From Bifidobacterium aesculapii (GTDB taxonomy: Bacteria > Actinomycetota > Actinomycetes > Actinomycetales > Bifidobacteriaceae), in the NCBI RefSeq assembly GCF_001417815.1, contig NZ_BCFK01000023.1:1-64000 (forward strand): a DNA stretch of 64,000 nt, read 5' to 3'. The translations under genes and the position numbers were made by a program. Below are positions 16,336 to 25,002 of this stretch, in pieces. The stretch's first letter is position 1. Every line of letters begins with the position of its first letter. Under the pieces are notes generated by a model that was given only the letters and a program-made list of their open reading frames with translations, did not search any database and was not told the origin of the DNA.

Positions 16336-16992
16336 TTACCTCCCGTTATACAGATCCGCGAGGTTCACCCCGGTCAGATCCGCGATCTGCTCGGCCCGAC
16401 CATGACGAATCAGAATGCACTCGTCCGGGACTCCCTGAATCTCATGGAGTAGATGCGTGGAAATCACCACGCAGTTGCCCTTGTCCCGATAGGCGCGCAG
16501 CGTTTCGGACAAGGAAGCTATGCCATCGGGATCCAAGCCGTTCTGCGGCTCGTCAAGGAACAGGAACCTCGGACGCGGAAGCAAGGCAAGACACAGCTCC
16601 AGACGCTCCTTCATGCCCGTTGAATAGTCCTTCGCCTTCCGCCCATGCGCCGCGCGGGCGATGCCCACGCCGCTCAACGCCGATTCCGGATCCACATCCA
16701 AGCCCCAGAACGCGGAGGCCACCTGGACGTTTTGCCGACCACTCAGGTAGGGGAAGTAGCTCGGGTGGTCTATCGCCGCAGTCATCTCATCGATACTCGT
16801 CCGGGTGTAGGTGACGCTCCCACTCACGGGCTTTATCCGCCCGAGCAGTGTCTTCATCAACGTGGTCTTGCCCGCGCCGTTCGCTCCAAGCAGACAGATG
16901 ATCCTGCCTGTTCTTAGCTGTAGATTGATGTCGCTGACGATCGGGGAACCCTTATACCCGATCGAGAGATTGGTCGCCGATATAGATGGCAT
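16336..16992 (-). CDS. ABC transporter ATP-binding protein of the exporter cassette
   Basis: A 218-residue ATPase with Walker A CLLGANGAGKTTLMKTLLG, a signature region DYSTGMKERLELCLALL (S-T-G-M in place of canonical LSGGQ, common in ABC-2 ATPases), Walker B RFLFLDEPQNGLDPDG, and the H-loop VVISTHLLHE. It energises the two permeases encoded immediately downstream. It is the first gene of the cassette bounded by 67-bp direct repeats; the 0.9 kb upstream of it is non-coding. Confidence 0.92.
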   Translation of the reverse strand: MPSISATNLSIGYKGSPIVSDINLQLRTGRIICLLGANGAGKTTLMKTLLGRIKPVSGSVTYTRTSIDEMTAAIDHPSYFPYLSGRQNVQVASAFWGLDVDPESALSGVGIARAAHGRKAKDYSTGMKERLELCLALLPRPRFLFLDEPQNGLDPDGIASLSETLRAYRDKGNCVVISTHLLHEIQGVPDECILIRHGRAEQIADLTGVNLADLYNGR

Positions 16993-17844
16993 AGTTCACC
17001 TTCCGCATAACTCGGACTTGATGTGACCCGGTTGTGTTCACGGTACGGGATTGTGTCACCGATGAGGATCTGCGACCATCATCCGTGGGAACGAAAGCCG
17101 TCTCGACGACGAGACCGGATTCAGCCCTACGGACGATGGCCGAGGCGTCCTCCTTTTTCTAAATATGGAATCACCATCCGGGCAACGGACCCGGTTGCTG
17201 GATCGTTTCCGTCCAAAAGCGTCTGCATTCGTCGGGGTATGTCGGGGCCCATGCCCGTCGGTGGGGATTGTTTCTCCCTCAACTCCGGCGGGCTGACTTT
17301 CCGGGTTGGGGAAGGAACCCGGCCTGCGGGGCCGATGGGGCATGTTCGGCGCGATATCGCCGAAACCGCTGTTTTCCAACGATTGCGCGTGATCCTTGTC
17401 TGGCGGGAATTCCTCCCTCAACCCCGAAACCGCCCCTTGCGCGGTTGGGGGAGGAGGCTTTTCCGCACCCAATCCGATGAAACCGGTTGCCCTCAGTCGA
17501 GGGAGGAGGGAACGGCGGATCGGTGGGGAATGAGAGCCGAGCCCGTCCGCTTGGAACCGATCTCCCAATGTCGAGGAACCGGATGATTCGCCCTCGATCC
17601 GTTGAGGCCGATCTCTCTCGGCCAAGGAAACGTTCCCACTCCACACAGGCCACGAATACCCGCCTGGACCCGACGTGTGGAGCACCGGCGCTCCACACGA
17701 GCGTCAGGTCTTGACGTGTGGAGCAGCGCTGCGCCACGCAAGACCCGCAGGACATTCGCCGAGGGGCGTGTGGAGCAATACCGCTCCACACCAACCGGCG
17801 AAGCCCCCTTTTATTGACAGAGGAGTAAGAGAGGCGCGCGGGAG
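16993..17844. other. Non-coding, hairpin-rich stretch upstream of the exporter cassette
   Basis: No open frame here looks like protein; those on both strands are Arg/Pro-rich and overlap each other. The stretch contains loose inverted motifs CTCCCTCAAC (about 17274 and 17414), GGTTGGGGGAGGAGG (about 17442) and GAGGGAGGAGGG (about 17500), and a run of three GTGTGGAGC hairpins near its end. It may be decayed mobile DNA. Confidence 0.55.
17675..17791. repeat. Three iterated GTGTGGAGC hairpins
   Basis: GTGTGGAGC, six bases, then its complement occurs at 17675-17698 (perfect) and 17768-17791 (perfect). An imperfect copy lies at 17716-17739, extended by TCTTG/CAAGA flanks. An isolated half (CTCCACAC) lies near 17638. 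These could be tandem protein-binding sites or REP-like elements. Confidence 0.75.
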
Positions 17845-17911
17845 GGAGCCTGCGCGCCGACCGGCATATACGAACAACCGCGTCACAGTATAGTGACGCG
17901 GTTGGTCTTGG
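17845..17911. repeat. 67-bp direct repeat, copy 2
   Basis: Identical to 14815-14881 and in the same orientation, 3,030 bp away. It lies 24 bp beyond the stop of the sucrose hydrolase gene, where its palindrome (17875-17886 with 17893-17904) could serve as that gene's transcription end. The two copies bound the exporter cassette. Confidence 0.9.
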
Positions 17912-17934
17912 AAAGTCCGTCTTGGGGAGTCAGA

Positions 17935-19521
17935 CTACTCCAGTCCGATGGACTTGAGGTGGTGCAGCTTCAGGGCCGTGACCTTCAGCGAGCCGGATTC
18001 GGCGGCGAGCCTGATCGCGTGCGGACCCTCGGCGGCGTAGGAGTAGGAGCTCAGGACCTGGTGGCCGCCGTTGACGTACACTTCGACGGAGCCACGGTCG
18101 ACGAACACGCGCAGATCCAGCGTGCCGGCGGCGAGCTCGGCCTCGGTCAGCGGCGCGGCGCGGTAGCCCTTGTCGCCGTACTTGTTGGCCTGACGGTCCA
18201 CGACCACGCGGCCGATCTGATCGTCGTACGCCACGTAGGTGTAGGAGCCGTCCTCGGTGGCGTGGATCTTGAGGCCCGCGCGCTCGGCCGTGGAGGCGGT
18301 CAGGTCGATGGCCATCTCGATCTCCACCGCCTCGGCGTCGTCCGCGATGACCTGCTCGCCGGCGATGTCGAGCGCGATCGGGCCGAGGTCGGTCGTGTCC
18401 TCGCGCAGTCCTTCGATTTCGGCGACCGGCGCGGTGACGACGTCGCCGTCCTCGCCGAGCGTGATCTCACGCGGCAGGGTGAGCTGGCCGCACCAGCCGT
18501 CCTCCTGCATCGGGATCGGCTCGACGAACGGGCTCAGCCAGCCGTAGACGATCTGGCGCCCGTCGCCGCCGTGCTCCGGGCCGTCCACGTGGAACGACTG
18601 CGGCGCGTAGTAGTTGTGGCCGCAATCCCACAGGCGGAATTCGGTCTCCGGCTTGAACTCCCCGCCCGGCTCCCACGTGCCGATCATGTAGCCGGCGTTG
18701 TTCACGTTGCGGTTCATGAAGCCCTTCGGCTTGGAGCCCATCGCGGAGAAGCCGATGACCCACTTCTCGTTGCCGTCCTTGTCATGGATGGGGAAGAAGT
18801 CGGGGCATTCGAGCATGAACACGTCCGGGTCCGGGTGTTCGAAGAGCACGCGCTCGTAGGTCCAGCGGACCATGTCGTCGGAGGAGAACAGCCACATCTG
18901 GCCGCGCTTCTCGGCGGAGGAGACGCCGAAGGTCATGTACCACTTGTCGCCGGTCTTCCACACCTTCGGATCGCGGTAGTGGTGGTCCACGCGGTCGGTC
19001 GGGCAGTCGATGATCATGCCCTGCTTGGTGGCGGAGGTGAGCTCGTCGTCGTCCGGGGTGGCGAGCATCTGCACCTGCCAGTCGCCGCCGGTGTTGTCCA
19101 CGCCGTTGGCCCAACGGTGGCCGGTGTAGTAGAACTTCAGCTCGCCATTGTCATCGATGACGGCGGAACCGGAGAACACGCCGTCCTTCTCCTGCTCGAG
19201 CGAGGGGGCGAACATGATCGGCTCGCGCTTCCAGTTGACCATGTCCACCGAGGAGACGTGGCCCCAGTGCATCGGACCCCACTGGGTGCCGTACGGGTGC
19301 AGCTGGTAGAAGACGTGCCAGCGGCCCTTGTAATAGCACAGGCCGTTCGGGTCGTTGATCCAGCCGCCGTCGGAGGCGATGTGGAACTTCGGGTACCAGC
19401 GGTCGTTGCGCTTCGCGGCGAGTCCGGCGACGCCGGCCTCGGCCTTGGCGAGCTCCTCGGCGTGGTCGCGGATCGGGGTGAGGACGGGGGCGGCGGGGGT
19501 GAAATCGATGTTGTCGGTCAT
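17935..19521 (-). CDS. cscA: Sucrose/fructan hydrolase, glycoside hydrolase family 32 (beta-fructofuranosidase)
   Basis: A 528-residue cytoplasmic enzyme (no signal peptide) hydrolysing sucrose and short fructo-oligosaccharides to fructose plus glucose or sucrose. GH32 residues are visible: nucleophile Asp in GGWINDPNGLCYYKGRW, the transition-state Asp in HYRDPKVWKTGDKW, and the acid/base Glu in MLECPDFFPI. A C-terminal beta-sandwich (VDRGSVEVYVNGG) completes the fold. It closely resembles bifidobacterial BfrA/CscA. The start is ATG 19521; upstream frame residues are Pro/Arg-rich and rejected. It is the last gene of a LacI-permease-hydrolase set on the minus strand. Confidence 0.95.
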   Translation of the reverse strand: MTDNIDFTPAAPVLTPIRDHAEELAKAEAGVAGLAAKRNDRWYPKFHIASDGGWINDPNGLCYYKGRWHVFYQLHPYGTQWGPMHWGHVSSVDMVNWKREPIMFAPSLEQEKDGVFSGSAVIDDNGELKFYYTGHRWANGVDNTGGDWQVQMLATPDDDELTSATKQGMIIDCPTDRVDHHYRDPKVWKTGDKWYMTFGVSSAEKRGQMWLFSSDDMVRWTYERVLFEHPDPDVFMLECPDFFPIHDKDGNEKWVIGFSAMGSKPKGFMNRNVNNAGYMIGTWEPGGEFKPETEFRLWDCGHNYYAPQSFHVDGPEHGGDGRQIVYGWLSPFVEPIPMQEDGWCGQLTLPREITLGEDGDVVTAPVAEIEGLREDTTDLGPIALDIAGEQVIADDAEAVEIEMAIDLTASTAERAGLKIHATEDGSYTYVAYDDQIGRVVVDRQANKYGDKGYRAAPLTEAELAAGTLDLRVFVDRGSVEVYVNGGHQVLSSYSYAAEGPHAIRLAAESGSLKVTALKLHHLKSIGLE

Positions 19522-19618
19522 GGCACTTCCTTGTGGTCGATGGGTGGAACGGTGGTTGTGGGGGGGGGAGGGAGATGGACGGCGGGGGAAGGGGGCCCCG
19601 CCGCCCACGATCATCGGT

Positions 19619-19644
19619 CGCGGCCGCGTCGTCGCGCGGCCGCG
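19619..19644 (-). terminator. Intercistronic hairpin between sucrose permease and hydrolase genes
   Basis: Perfect 10-bp arms (CGCGGCCGCG, loop TCGTCG) begin four bases after the permease stop. No T run is present, so partial termination or mRNA processing is more likely than full termination. Confidence 0.5.
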
Positions 19645-19647
19645 GTG

Positions 19648-20958
19648 TCAGGCCTTCGCGGCTTCCATGCGGCGCAGCTGCGCGTCGGTGTAGAACGGGT
19701 CGCCGCCGACGTCCTGATCGTCCTTCTTGATGACGAAGAAGCCGTAGATCAGGGCCGCGAGCACGATCGCGGAGATCGTGAAGAAGGTCGGGCGGTCGCC
19801 CATCGCGTCATGCAGGGCGCCGAGCGGGGTGGAGAAGATGACCTGGCCGACCTGCGAGGCGATCTGGAAGCCGACCATGTACAGCGTGGCGGACAGCTTC
19901 GTGTCGAAGTGCAGGGTGAAGTAGCGGAACGCCGGCAGGCAGAACAGCGGGACCTCGATGGAGTGGAACAGCTTGACGATGGAGACGGAGATCGGGTCGT
20001 GGAACACGCCGCACAGGCCGATGCGCAGGAACATGACGGTGGCGCCGAGCAGCAGGGCGTTGCGCACGCCGATCTTCTTCATGATGATCGGCACGACGCC
20101 CATCATCGCGGACTCGAGGAACACCTGGAAGCCGTTGAGCGTGCCGTAGGTGGCGTTGCCGATCTCCATGGTCGGGAACAGGGAGGCGTAGTAGGTCGGG
20201 AACATCTGCTGGTCGAACACGGTGTAGAAGGTGTTGGTGAGCAGCATGAAGACGATGAGCACCCACAGCGTCGGCATCTTGAGGACGGCGAGCATCTCCT
20301 TGAAGGAGGGGTTGGTCGGGGCGGCGTTCGGATCGGCTTCCTTCTTGAGCTCCTCCTTCTGCTCGGCCGGAACCCAGAAGGCGTAGACGAGCAGCATGCC
20401 CAGGCCGAAGGCGGAGCCGACCCAGAAGTTGATGAGCGGGTTGATGTTGAACAGGAAGCCGGCGCACAGGGCGACGATGGCGTAGCCGAAGGAGCCCCAG
20501 GCGCGGGACTGGCCGTACTCGAAGTCGAAGTGGCGCGAGTAGCGTTCGGTGATGGCCTCGAACAGCGAGCATCCGGACATGAAGCCCGCGGACAGCACGA
20601 CGGAGCCGATGAGGGCGCCGATGAAGCGCGTGGTGCCGCCGGCGTTGAGCATCGGCGCGTAGATGAACTGGACGAACGGGCCGACGAGCATCGCCACGAA
20701 GGACACGAAGATGACGAGCTTGCGCTTGATGCCGAGCTGGTCCTGGATGACGCCGTAGGCGAACATGATGATCAGCGTGGCCAGCGAGTTGATGGAGTAG
20801 ATCTGGCCCTGTTCGGCGGCGGTCATGCCGACGCCGTCGATGAGGTACCTGGAGAAGAAGGACCACCAGATGCCCCACGAGCAGAAGAACATGAAGATGC
20901 CGAATGAGCTCTGCAGGTAGGAGGGGTTCCTCCACGGGGACTTCGATGCGCTTGCCAT
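19648..20958 (-). CDS. cscB: Sucrose/oligosaccharide:proton symporter (LacY/CscB-type MFS)
   Basis: A 436-residue permease with 12 predicted membrane helices of the oligosaccharide:H+ symporter family. Support: the N-terminal YLQSSFGIFMFFCSWGIWWS, the cytoplasmic loop GVIQDQLGIKRKLVI, FEAITERYSRHFDFEYGQSR and RAWGSFGYAIVALCAGFLF, all typical of LacY/CscB proteins. It should import sucrose or short fructo-oligosaccharides for the adjacent GH32 enzyme. A strong promoter with two palindromic operators lies 140-230 bp upstream of the chosen ATG 20958; the long upstream frame is leader, not protein. Confidence 0.93.
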   Translation of the reverse strand: MASASKSPWRNPSYLQSSFGIFMFFCSWGIWWSFFSRYLIDGVGMTAAEQGQIYSINSLATLIIMFAYGVIQDQLGIKRKLVIFVSFVAMLVGPFVQFIYAPMLNAGGTTRFIGALIGSVVLSAGFMSGCSLFEAITERYSRHFDFEYGQSRAWGSFGYAIVALCAGFLFNINPLINFWVGSAFGLGMLLVYAFWVPAEQKEELKKEADPNAAPTNPSFKEMLAVLKMPTLWVLIVFMLLTNTFYTVFDQQMFPTYYASLFPTMEIGNATYGTLNGFQVFLESAMMGVVPIIMKKIGVRNALLLGATVMFLRIGLCGVFHDPISVSIVKLFHSIEVPLFCLPAFRYFTLHFDTKLSATLYMVGFQIASQVGQVIFSTPLGALHDAMGDRPTFFTISAIVLAALIYGFFVIKKDDQDVGGDPFYTDAQLRRMEAAKA

Positions 20959-21099
20959 AGTTGTGTATTCCCTTGTCTTCCGCATCCGCCGCGACGCGGA
21001 TGCCTTCCGTATATGGCTGTTGTGTGGTGCCCGGACCGTGCCGGGCGGGGTTCCGTCCGCGGCTGCCGCGCCGTGTCCGGAATCGTGTTGACAGGGTTC

Positions 21100-21128
21100 A
21101 GTGTAGCGTGTCAATCGTGCTACGTCAA
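21100..21128 (-). promoter_or_regulatory. Promoter of the sucrose permease-hydrolase operon
   Basis: Minus strand: -35 TTGACG (21128-21123), 17-bp spacer, -10 TACACT (21105-21100). The -35 box lies inside a palindromic operator. The resulting leader to the cscB ATG is about 135 nt. Confidence 0.75.
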
Positions 21129-21134
21129 ACGATT
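21113..21134. promoter_or_regulatory. Probable LacI-family operator O1
   Basis: Inverted arms AATCGT and ACGATT flank a centre containing ACGTCAAA. The site covers the -35 box of the cscB promoter, so binding would repress. It shares ACGTCAAACGATT with the site at 21160. Confidence 0.65.
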
Positions 21135-21159
21135 TACGCAAACCGGTTCGATGTCAGTG

Positions 21160-21185
21160 AAATCAAAACGTCAAACGATTGATTT
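21160..21185. promoter_or_regulatory. Probable LacI-family operator O2
   Basis: Arms AAATCAA and TTGATTT flank ACGTCAAACGA; it repeats 13 bases of O1 about 46 bp upstream of the promoter. The AAAACGTCAAA core recurs at the nucleoside operon promoter (22462-22472), suggesting one regulator for both. Confidence 0.6.
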
Positions 21186-21238
21186 ACTGCGGATTTGCAG
21201 ACGGGGCTTGGCCGGCGTTCCGGCGTGTCGTGTGGGCC

Positions 21239-22285
21239 TTACCGCGCCTGCACCGACTCCTTCTCTATGAGCGTGCAGCGGATCTTCGCCGGAACGGGGG
21301 AGTCGAGCGGCGGCAGCGGCGCCGTCGTGTGCGGCGCCTCCACGTCGGCGAGGTCGCGCCCCTCGATCATCGAGACGACCTTCATGGCCGCCCAATACCC
21401 CATCTCGAAATGCGGCAGCTCGACGGTGGTGAGTCGCGGCGAGAGCGTCTCGGCGAACACGCGGTGGTTGTCCACGCCGACGACCGAGACGTCGCGGCCG
21501 ACCGTGAGGCCGCGTCGTGCCGCGCACTCGTACACGTACCATGCGCGCGCGTCGTTGAAGCAGAAGAACCCGTCGGGGCGTTCCCAGTCGAACAGGTCGG
21601 AGACGTCCTGCAACGCCGGCCCGTTGTTGAGGACGTCGATGACGAGCCGTTCGTCGAACTCGCGCCCGGCGTGCTCCAACGCGGCGCGATATCCCGCCAG
21701 ACGCCCCTCCTGCGCGATCATCGGCTCCGAGCATCCGATGTAGGCCACGCGATCGCAGCCCGCGTCGATGAGGCGCGTCGTCGCGTCGAATCCGATCGCG
21801 TACTCGTCGGGTTCGACACTGGGCACGCCGCCCGCGCGGTCGGTGGCGTAGACGAGCACCGTCGGGCTCCCCTCGAGCCGCGACGGCACGTCGGTCACGC
21901 GGTTCGATATCTTCGCGTACAGGAAGCCGTCGGCCCCGTAGCGTTTGAGCGTGTCGATCTCCGCGTCCTCGTCCATGCCGCCGTCGGTGCTCACGGTGAT
22001 GAGCAGGTAGCCGAGACGGCTGGCGGCCGCCTGCGCGCCGAGGATCATGCCGCCTGCGTACGGGGTGGTGGCCACCTCCTCGCTGATGAAGCCGAGCGTG
22101 CGCGTGCGGTTGGTGCGCAGCGAGCTCGCCATCGGGTTGACCTGATAGCCGAGTTCGGCGGCGACGGCGCGCACGTGCGCCGCGGTCGCCGGCTTGACGC
22201 GCCCGGCGTCGCGGTGGTTCATCACCAGCGACACCGTCGATACCGATACCCCCGTGCGTTGCGCGATCTCCTTCATCGTGACCAT
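21239..22285 (-). CDS. LacI-family transcriptional regulator
   Basis: A 348-residue repressor: N-terminal helix-turn-helix MVTMKEIAQRTGVSVSTVSL (residues 1-20), hinge GYQVNPMASSLRTNRTRTLG, then a periplasmic-binding-protein-like sensor domain ending in DVSVVGVDNHRVFAETLSP. It lies between the sucrose operon (same strand, downstream) and the divergent nucleoside operon. Similar operator cores occur at both promoters, so it may control sucrose uptake, nucleoside use, or both. The effector is not deducible. The start at 22285 matches the family; upstream frame residues are rejected. Confidence 0.9.
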   Translation of the reverse strand: MVTMKEIAQRTGVSVSTVSLVMNHRDAGRVKPATAAHVRAVAAELGYQVNPMASSLRTNRTRTLGFISEEVATTPYAGGMILGAQAAASRLGYLLITVSTDGGMDEDAEIDTLKRYGADGFLYAKISNRVTDVPSRLEGSPTVLVYATDRAGGVPSVEPDEYAIGFDATTRLIDAGCDRVAYIGCSEPMIAQEGRLAGYRAALEHAGREFDERLVIDVLNNGPALQDVSDLFDWERPDGFFCFNDARAWYVYECAARRGLTVGRDVSVVGVDNHRVFAETLSPRLTTVELPHFEMGYWAAMKVVSMIEGRDLADVEAPHTTAPLPPLDSPVPAKIRCTLIEKESVQAR

Positions 22286-22415
22286 AGGCCACACGATACA
22301 CCGTCGGTTCCGCCGAAGGCGGGATGACGTCGCCATGTGCCGAACATGCCCGACGGGTGCGCGGGAGGTGGCGGCGTATCGCATCCACGACTGCAAGCGA
22401 CGCGCCCGGCGGTGG

Positions 22416-22444
22416 TTGACATTGTTGATTTAACGTTTTATCAT
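22416..22444 (+). promoter_or_regulatory. Promoter of the nucleoside utilisation operon
   Basis: Near-consensus: -35 TTGACA (22416-22421), 17-bp spacer, -10 TATCAT (22439-22444). It drives the nucleoside hydrolase, MFS and ribokinase genes with a leader of about 130 nt. Confidence 0.85.
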
Positions 22445-22468
22445 CATGGTGTGGCGATGATAAAACGT
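22433..22468. promoter_or_regulatory. Perfect palindrome over the -10 box; probable operator
   Basis: Arms ACGTTTTATCATC (22433-22445) and GATGATAAAACGT (22456-22468) are perfect complements around ten bases. The left arm contains the -10 box. AACGTTTTA and AAAACGTCAAA have the central CG of LacI-family operators, so repression by the LacI protein at 21239 is likely. Confidence 0.75.
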
Positions 22469-22580
22469 CAAAGCGAGGCCGAACGAGCTTCCACGGTAAT
22501 CCATCATCGAATGACGGCTACGGCGCCAACGCCATCAACGAAGAACCACGGCGACAAACCACGAACCAAGGCAGGAAACC

Positions 22581-23537
22581 ATGAAGAAGCTCATCCTCGA
22601 TCTCGACACCGGCATTGACGACGCGCTCGCCATCTCCTACGCGCTGGGCAGCCCGGAGGTCGAGCTCATCGGCATCACCGGCACCTACGGCAACGTACTC
22701 CTCGACCAGGGCGTGCGCAACGCGCTCGCCGTCACCGACCTGCTCGGCCACCCCGAAGTGCCCGTATACAAGGGGTTGCCGCACTCCAGCACCACCGATT
22801 CCTTCTCGGTGCTCGACATCTCCGCGTTCATCCACGGCCGCAACGGCATCGGCGACGTGAGCATCCCCGATTCGCCGCGCGAGCCGGAGACCGGATCCGC
22901 GGTCGACTTCATCATCGACGCCGCCAAGACCTATGGCGAAGACCTCGTCTACGTGCCCACCGGCCCGATGACCAACATCGCCGCCGCGCTCGCCAAGGCC
23001 CCCGAGATCAAAGACGAGATCGGCCGCATCGTGCTCATGGGCGGCGCGCTCACCGTCCCCGGCAACGTCAACGCATGGACCGAGGCGAACATCTCGCAGG
23101 ATCCAGAGGCCGCGGACGCCCTGTTCCGTTCCGGCGCGCGCGTCACGATGATCGGCCTCGACGTCACGCTGCGCACGCTGCTCACCTACAAGGAGACGGC
23201 GCGCTGGCGCGAACTCGGCACCAAAGCCGGCACGTTCCTCGCCGACATGACCGACTACTACATCAAGGCCTACGAGACCACGTCGCCGCACCTCGGCGGC
23301 TGCGGCCTGCACGACCCGCTCGCCGTCGGCGTCGCCGTCGACCCGACGCTCGTCAGCACGCTCGCCCTCAACATGAAGGTCGACGTCGCCGGCGCCACGC
23401 GCGGACGCACCATCGGCGACGAGAAGCGCCTGAACGAGCCCGCCACCACCACCGACGTGGCCGTCGGCGTCGACGTGCCGCGCTTCCTCGACGAATTCAT
23501 GACCCGCATCACCACGCTCGCCGCCCACGCGGCCTGA
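22581..23537 (+). CDS. Ribonucleoside hydrolase (IunH/Rih family)
   Basis: A 318-residue enzyme splitting ribonucleosides into base and ribose. LILDLDTGIDDALAISYALG carries the calcium-binding aspartates, VPTGPMTNIAAAL and RIVLMGGALTVPGNVNAWTE are family blocks, and GCGLHDPLAVGVAV supplies the C-terminal Asp. Length is standard. It is the first gene of a three-gene operon with an MFS transporter and a ribokinase, which together form a complete nucleoside-to-ribose-5-phosphate route. It is a shorter paralogue of the gene at 11446. Purine or pyrimidine preference cannot be read from sequence. Confidence 0.95.
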   Translation: MKKLILDLDTGIDDALAISYALGSPEVELIGITGTYGNVLLDQGVRNALAVTDLLGHPEVPVYKGLPHSSTTDSFSVLDISAFIHGRNGIGDVSIPDSPREPETGSAVDFIIDAAKTYGEDLVYVPTGPMTNIAAALAKAPEIKDEIGRIVLMGGALTVPGNVNAWTEANISQDPEAADALFRSGARVTMIGLDVTLRTLLTYKETARWRELGTKAGTFLADMTDYYIKAYETTSPHLGGCGLHDPLAVGVAVDPTLVSTLALNMKVDVAGATRGRTIGDEKRLNEPATTTDVAVGVDVPRFLDEFMTRITTLAAHAA

Positions 23538-23577
23538 CGTTCAAGAAACCGCACAGCATACAGCGAAGGAACACGAC

Positions 23578-24987
23578 ATGTCACGCAACGAAGCGACGAC
23601 CACCACCGCGGACCCGTGGTCCGATCCCGAAACCAGCAACGCCATGGCCGTCAAGGCCCTCATCCCGCTGCTCATCACCTTCATCCTCGGCACCCTGTGC
23701 CTGCAGGGCTTCAACCTCGTCTTCACCCAGGTCGGCGAAGACGTCGGCGCCCCCGCGCAGGCCTCGCTCATCACCGCGCTGCCCGGCATCGTGCTCGGCA
23801 TCGTGTGCTTCATCTACGGTTCGCTCGGCGACTTCGTCTCCCTGAAGAAGCTCGTCGTCGTCGGCCTCATCACCCTGTTCGTCGGCTCCCTCTTCGGATT
23901 CGTCGCCAACTTCATGTTCGCCGCGAACCTGTGGACCGTCATCATCGCGCGCGTCCTGCAGACCGCGGGCGAACAGGTCGCCGGCTCCGCGTTCCTCGTC
24001 GTCGCCAGCAAATACCTCAAACCCTCGCTCAAGGTCGTCTTCTTCGGCCTGTTCACCGCCGGCTACCAGATCTCCGCCTCGATCGGCGTGTTCGCCGCAG
24101 GCATGCTCAGCTCCATCGCCTGGCAGTACCTGTTCCTCATCCCGTCCGTCACCATCCTGTTCCTGCCGCTGCTGCTGAAGAACCTGCCGGACAAGCAGGG
24201 CAACGGCGAGAAGGTCGACTGGATCGGCTTCACGCTCGTCGGATTCGCCGTCGCGTTCCTCACCCTGTACTTCTCCTACACCGCGATCTGGATGCTCGTC
24301 GTCGCCGCCGTGCTGTTCGTCGCCTTCGCCGTGTACATCAGCAAGGCCGCGCACCCGTTCGTGACGCCCGCGTTCTTCCGCAACACGCGCTGGATCAGCG
24401 CCATCGCGCTCATCCTCGTGTTCTACTTCGTCAACTACTTCGCCTCCCCGGTCTTCAACGCGATCGGCGCGAACGTGTACGGCATGACCACCTCGCAGGT
24501 CTCCATGCACATCGTGTTCGCGTTCCTCGTGGCCGCCGCGTTCGGCATCTGCTCCGGCGCGATCGTCGGCAGGATCGGCGTGCAGCCGGCGCTCGCCACC
24601 GCAGGCACGCTCATGGCCGTCGGATTCATCGGCGCGGGCCTGTCCGTCAAGTCGGGCTTCGTGGTGCTCACCCTGTTCGCCTGCGTGTTCTACGCCGGAT
24701 GCGGCCTGCTGTACTCGCCCGTCGTCTCCACCGTGCTCGGCACGCTCCCGCAGGACGAGTCCGGCCGCGGCGTCGGCATGAACGATCTGGTGATGAACGT
24801 GACCGCCTCGATCGGCATCGCCGTGTTCGGCGGGCTCATGGGCGGCCAGGCGTTCTCCGGCGGCAGCCTCATCGGCGCGACCGGCGCCGCCGCCAGCTAT
24901 TCCAACCTGCTCATCATCGCCGGCTGCGTGCCGCTGGTCGGCGTGATCTACTACCTCATCGTGCGCAAGCACATCTACGCGAAGTGA
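23578..24987 (+). CDS. MFS transporter (14-helix, DHA2-like), probable nucleoside permease
   Basis: 469 residues with about 14 hydrophobic helices. The loop FIYGSLGDFVSLKKLVVVG is the MFS signature between helices 2 and 3, and RVLQTAGEQVAGSAFLVVAS resembles motif C regions of DHA2 transporters. DHA2 proteins are usually drug exporters. Placement between a nucleoside hydrolase and a ribokinase, 40 bp and 15 bp away, instead suggests nucleoside or ribose uptake. That substrate is inferred from context only. Confidence 0.85.
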   Translation: MSRNEATTTTADPWSDPETSNAMAVKALIPLLITFILGTLCLQGFNLVFTQVGEDVGAPAQASLITALPGIVLGIVCFIYGSLGDFVSLKKLVVVGLITLFVGSLFGFVANFMFAANLWTVIIARVLQTAGEQVAGSAFLVVASKYLKPSLKVVFFGLFTAGYQISASIGVFAAGMLSSIAWQYLFLIPSVTILFLPLLLKNLPDKQGNGEKVDWIGFTLVGFAVAFLTLYFSYTAIWMLVVAAVLFVAFAVYISKAAHPFVTPAFFRNTRWISAIALILVFYFVNYFASPVFNAIGANVYGMTTSQVSMHIVFAFLVAAAFGICSGAIVGRIGVQPALATAGTLMAVGFIGAGLSVKSGFVVLTLFACVFYAGCGLLYSPVVSTVLGTLPQDESGRGVGMNDLVMNVTASIGIAVFGGLMGGQAFSGGSLIGATGAAASYSNLLIIAGCVPLVGVIYYLIVRKHIYAK

Positions 24988-25002
24988 GAGGGGCGTGCAA
25001 CC

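Noticed and set aside
17023..17685. Overlapping open frames on both strands in the non-coding region
   Set aside because: Arg/Pro-rich, no ribosome-binding sites, no family resemblance.
17675..17791. CRISPR array
   Set aside because: Only three copies, palindromic throughout, with unequal spacing and no cas genes in the window.
17893..20907. 1,004-codon plus-strand open frame opposite the sucrose genes
   Set aside because: Begins inside the 67-bp repeat palindrome and is antisense to well-supported GH32 and permease genes.
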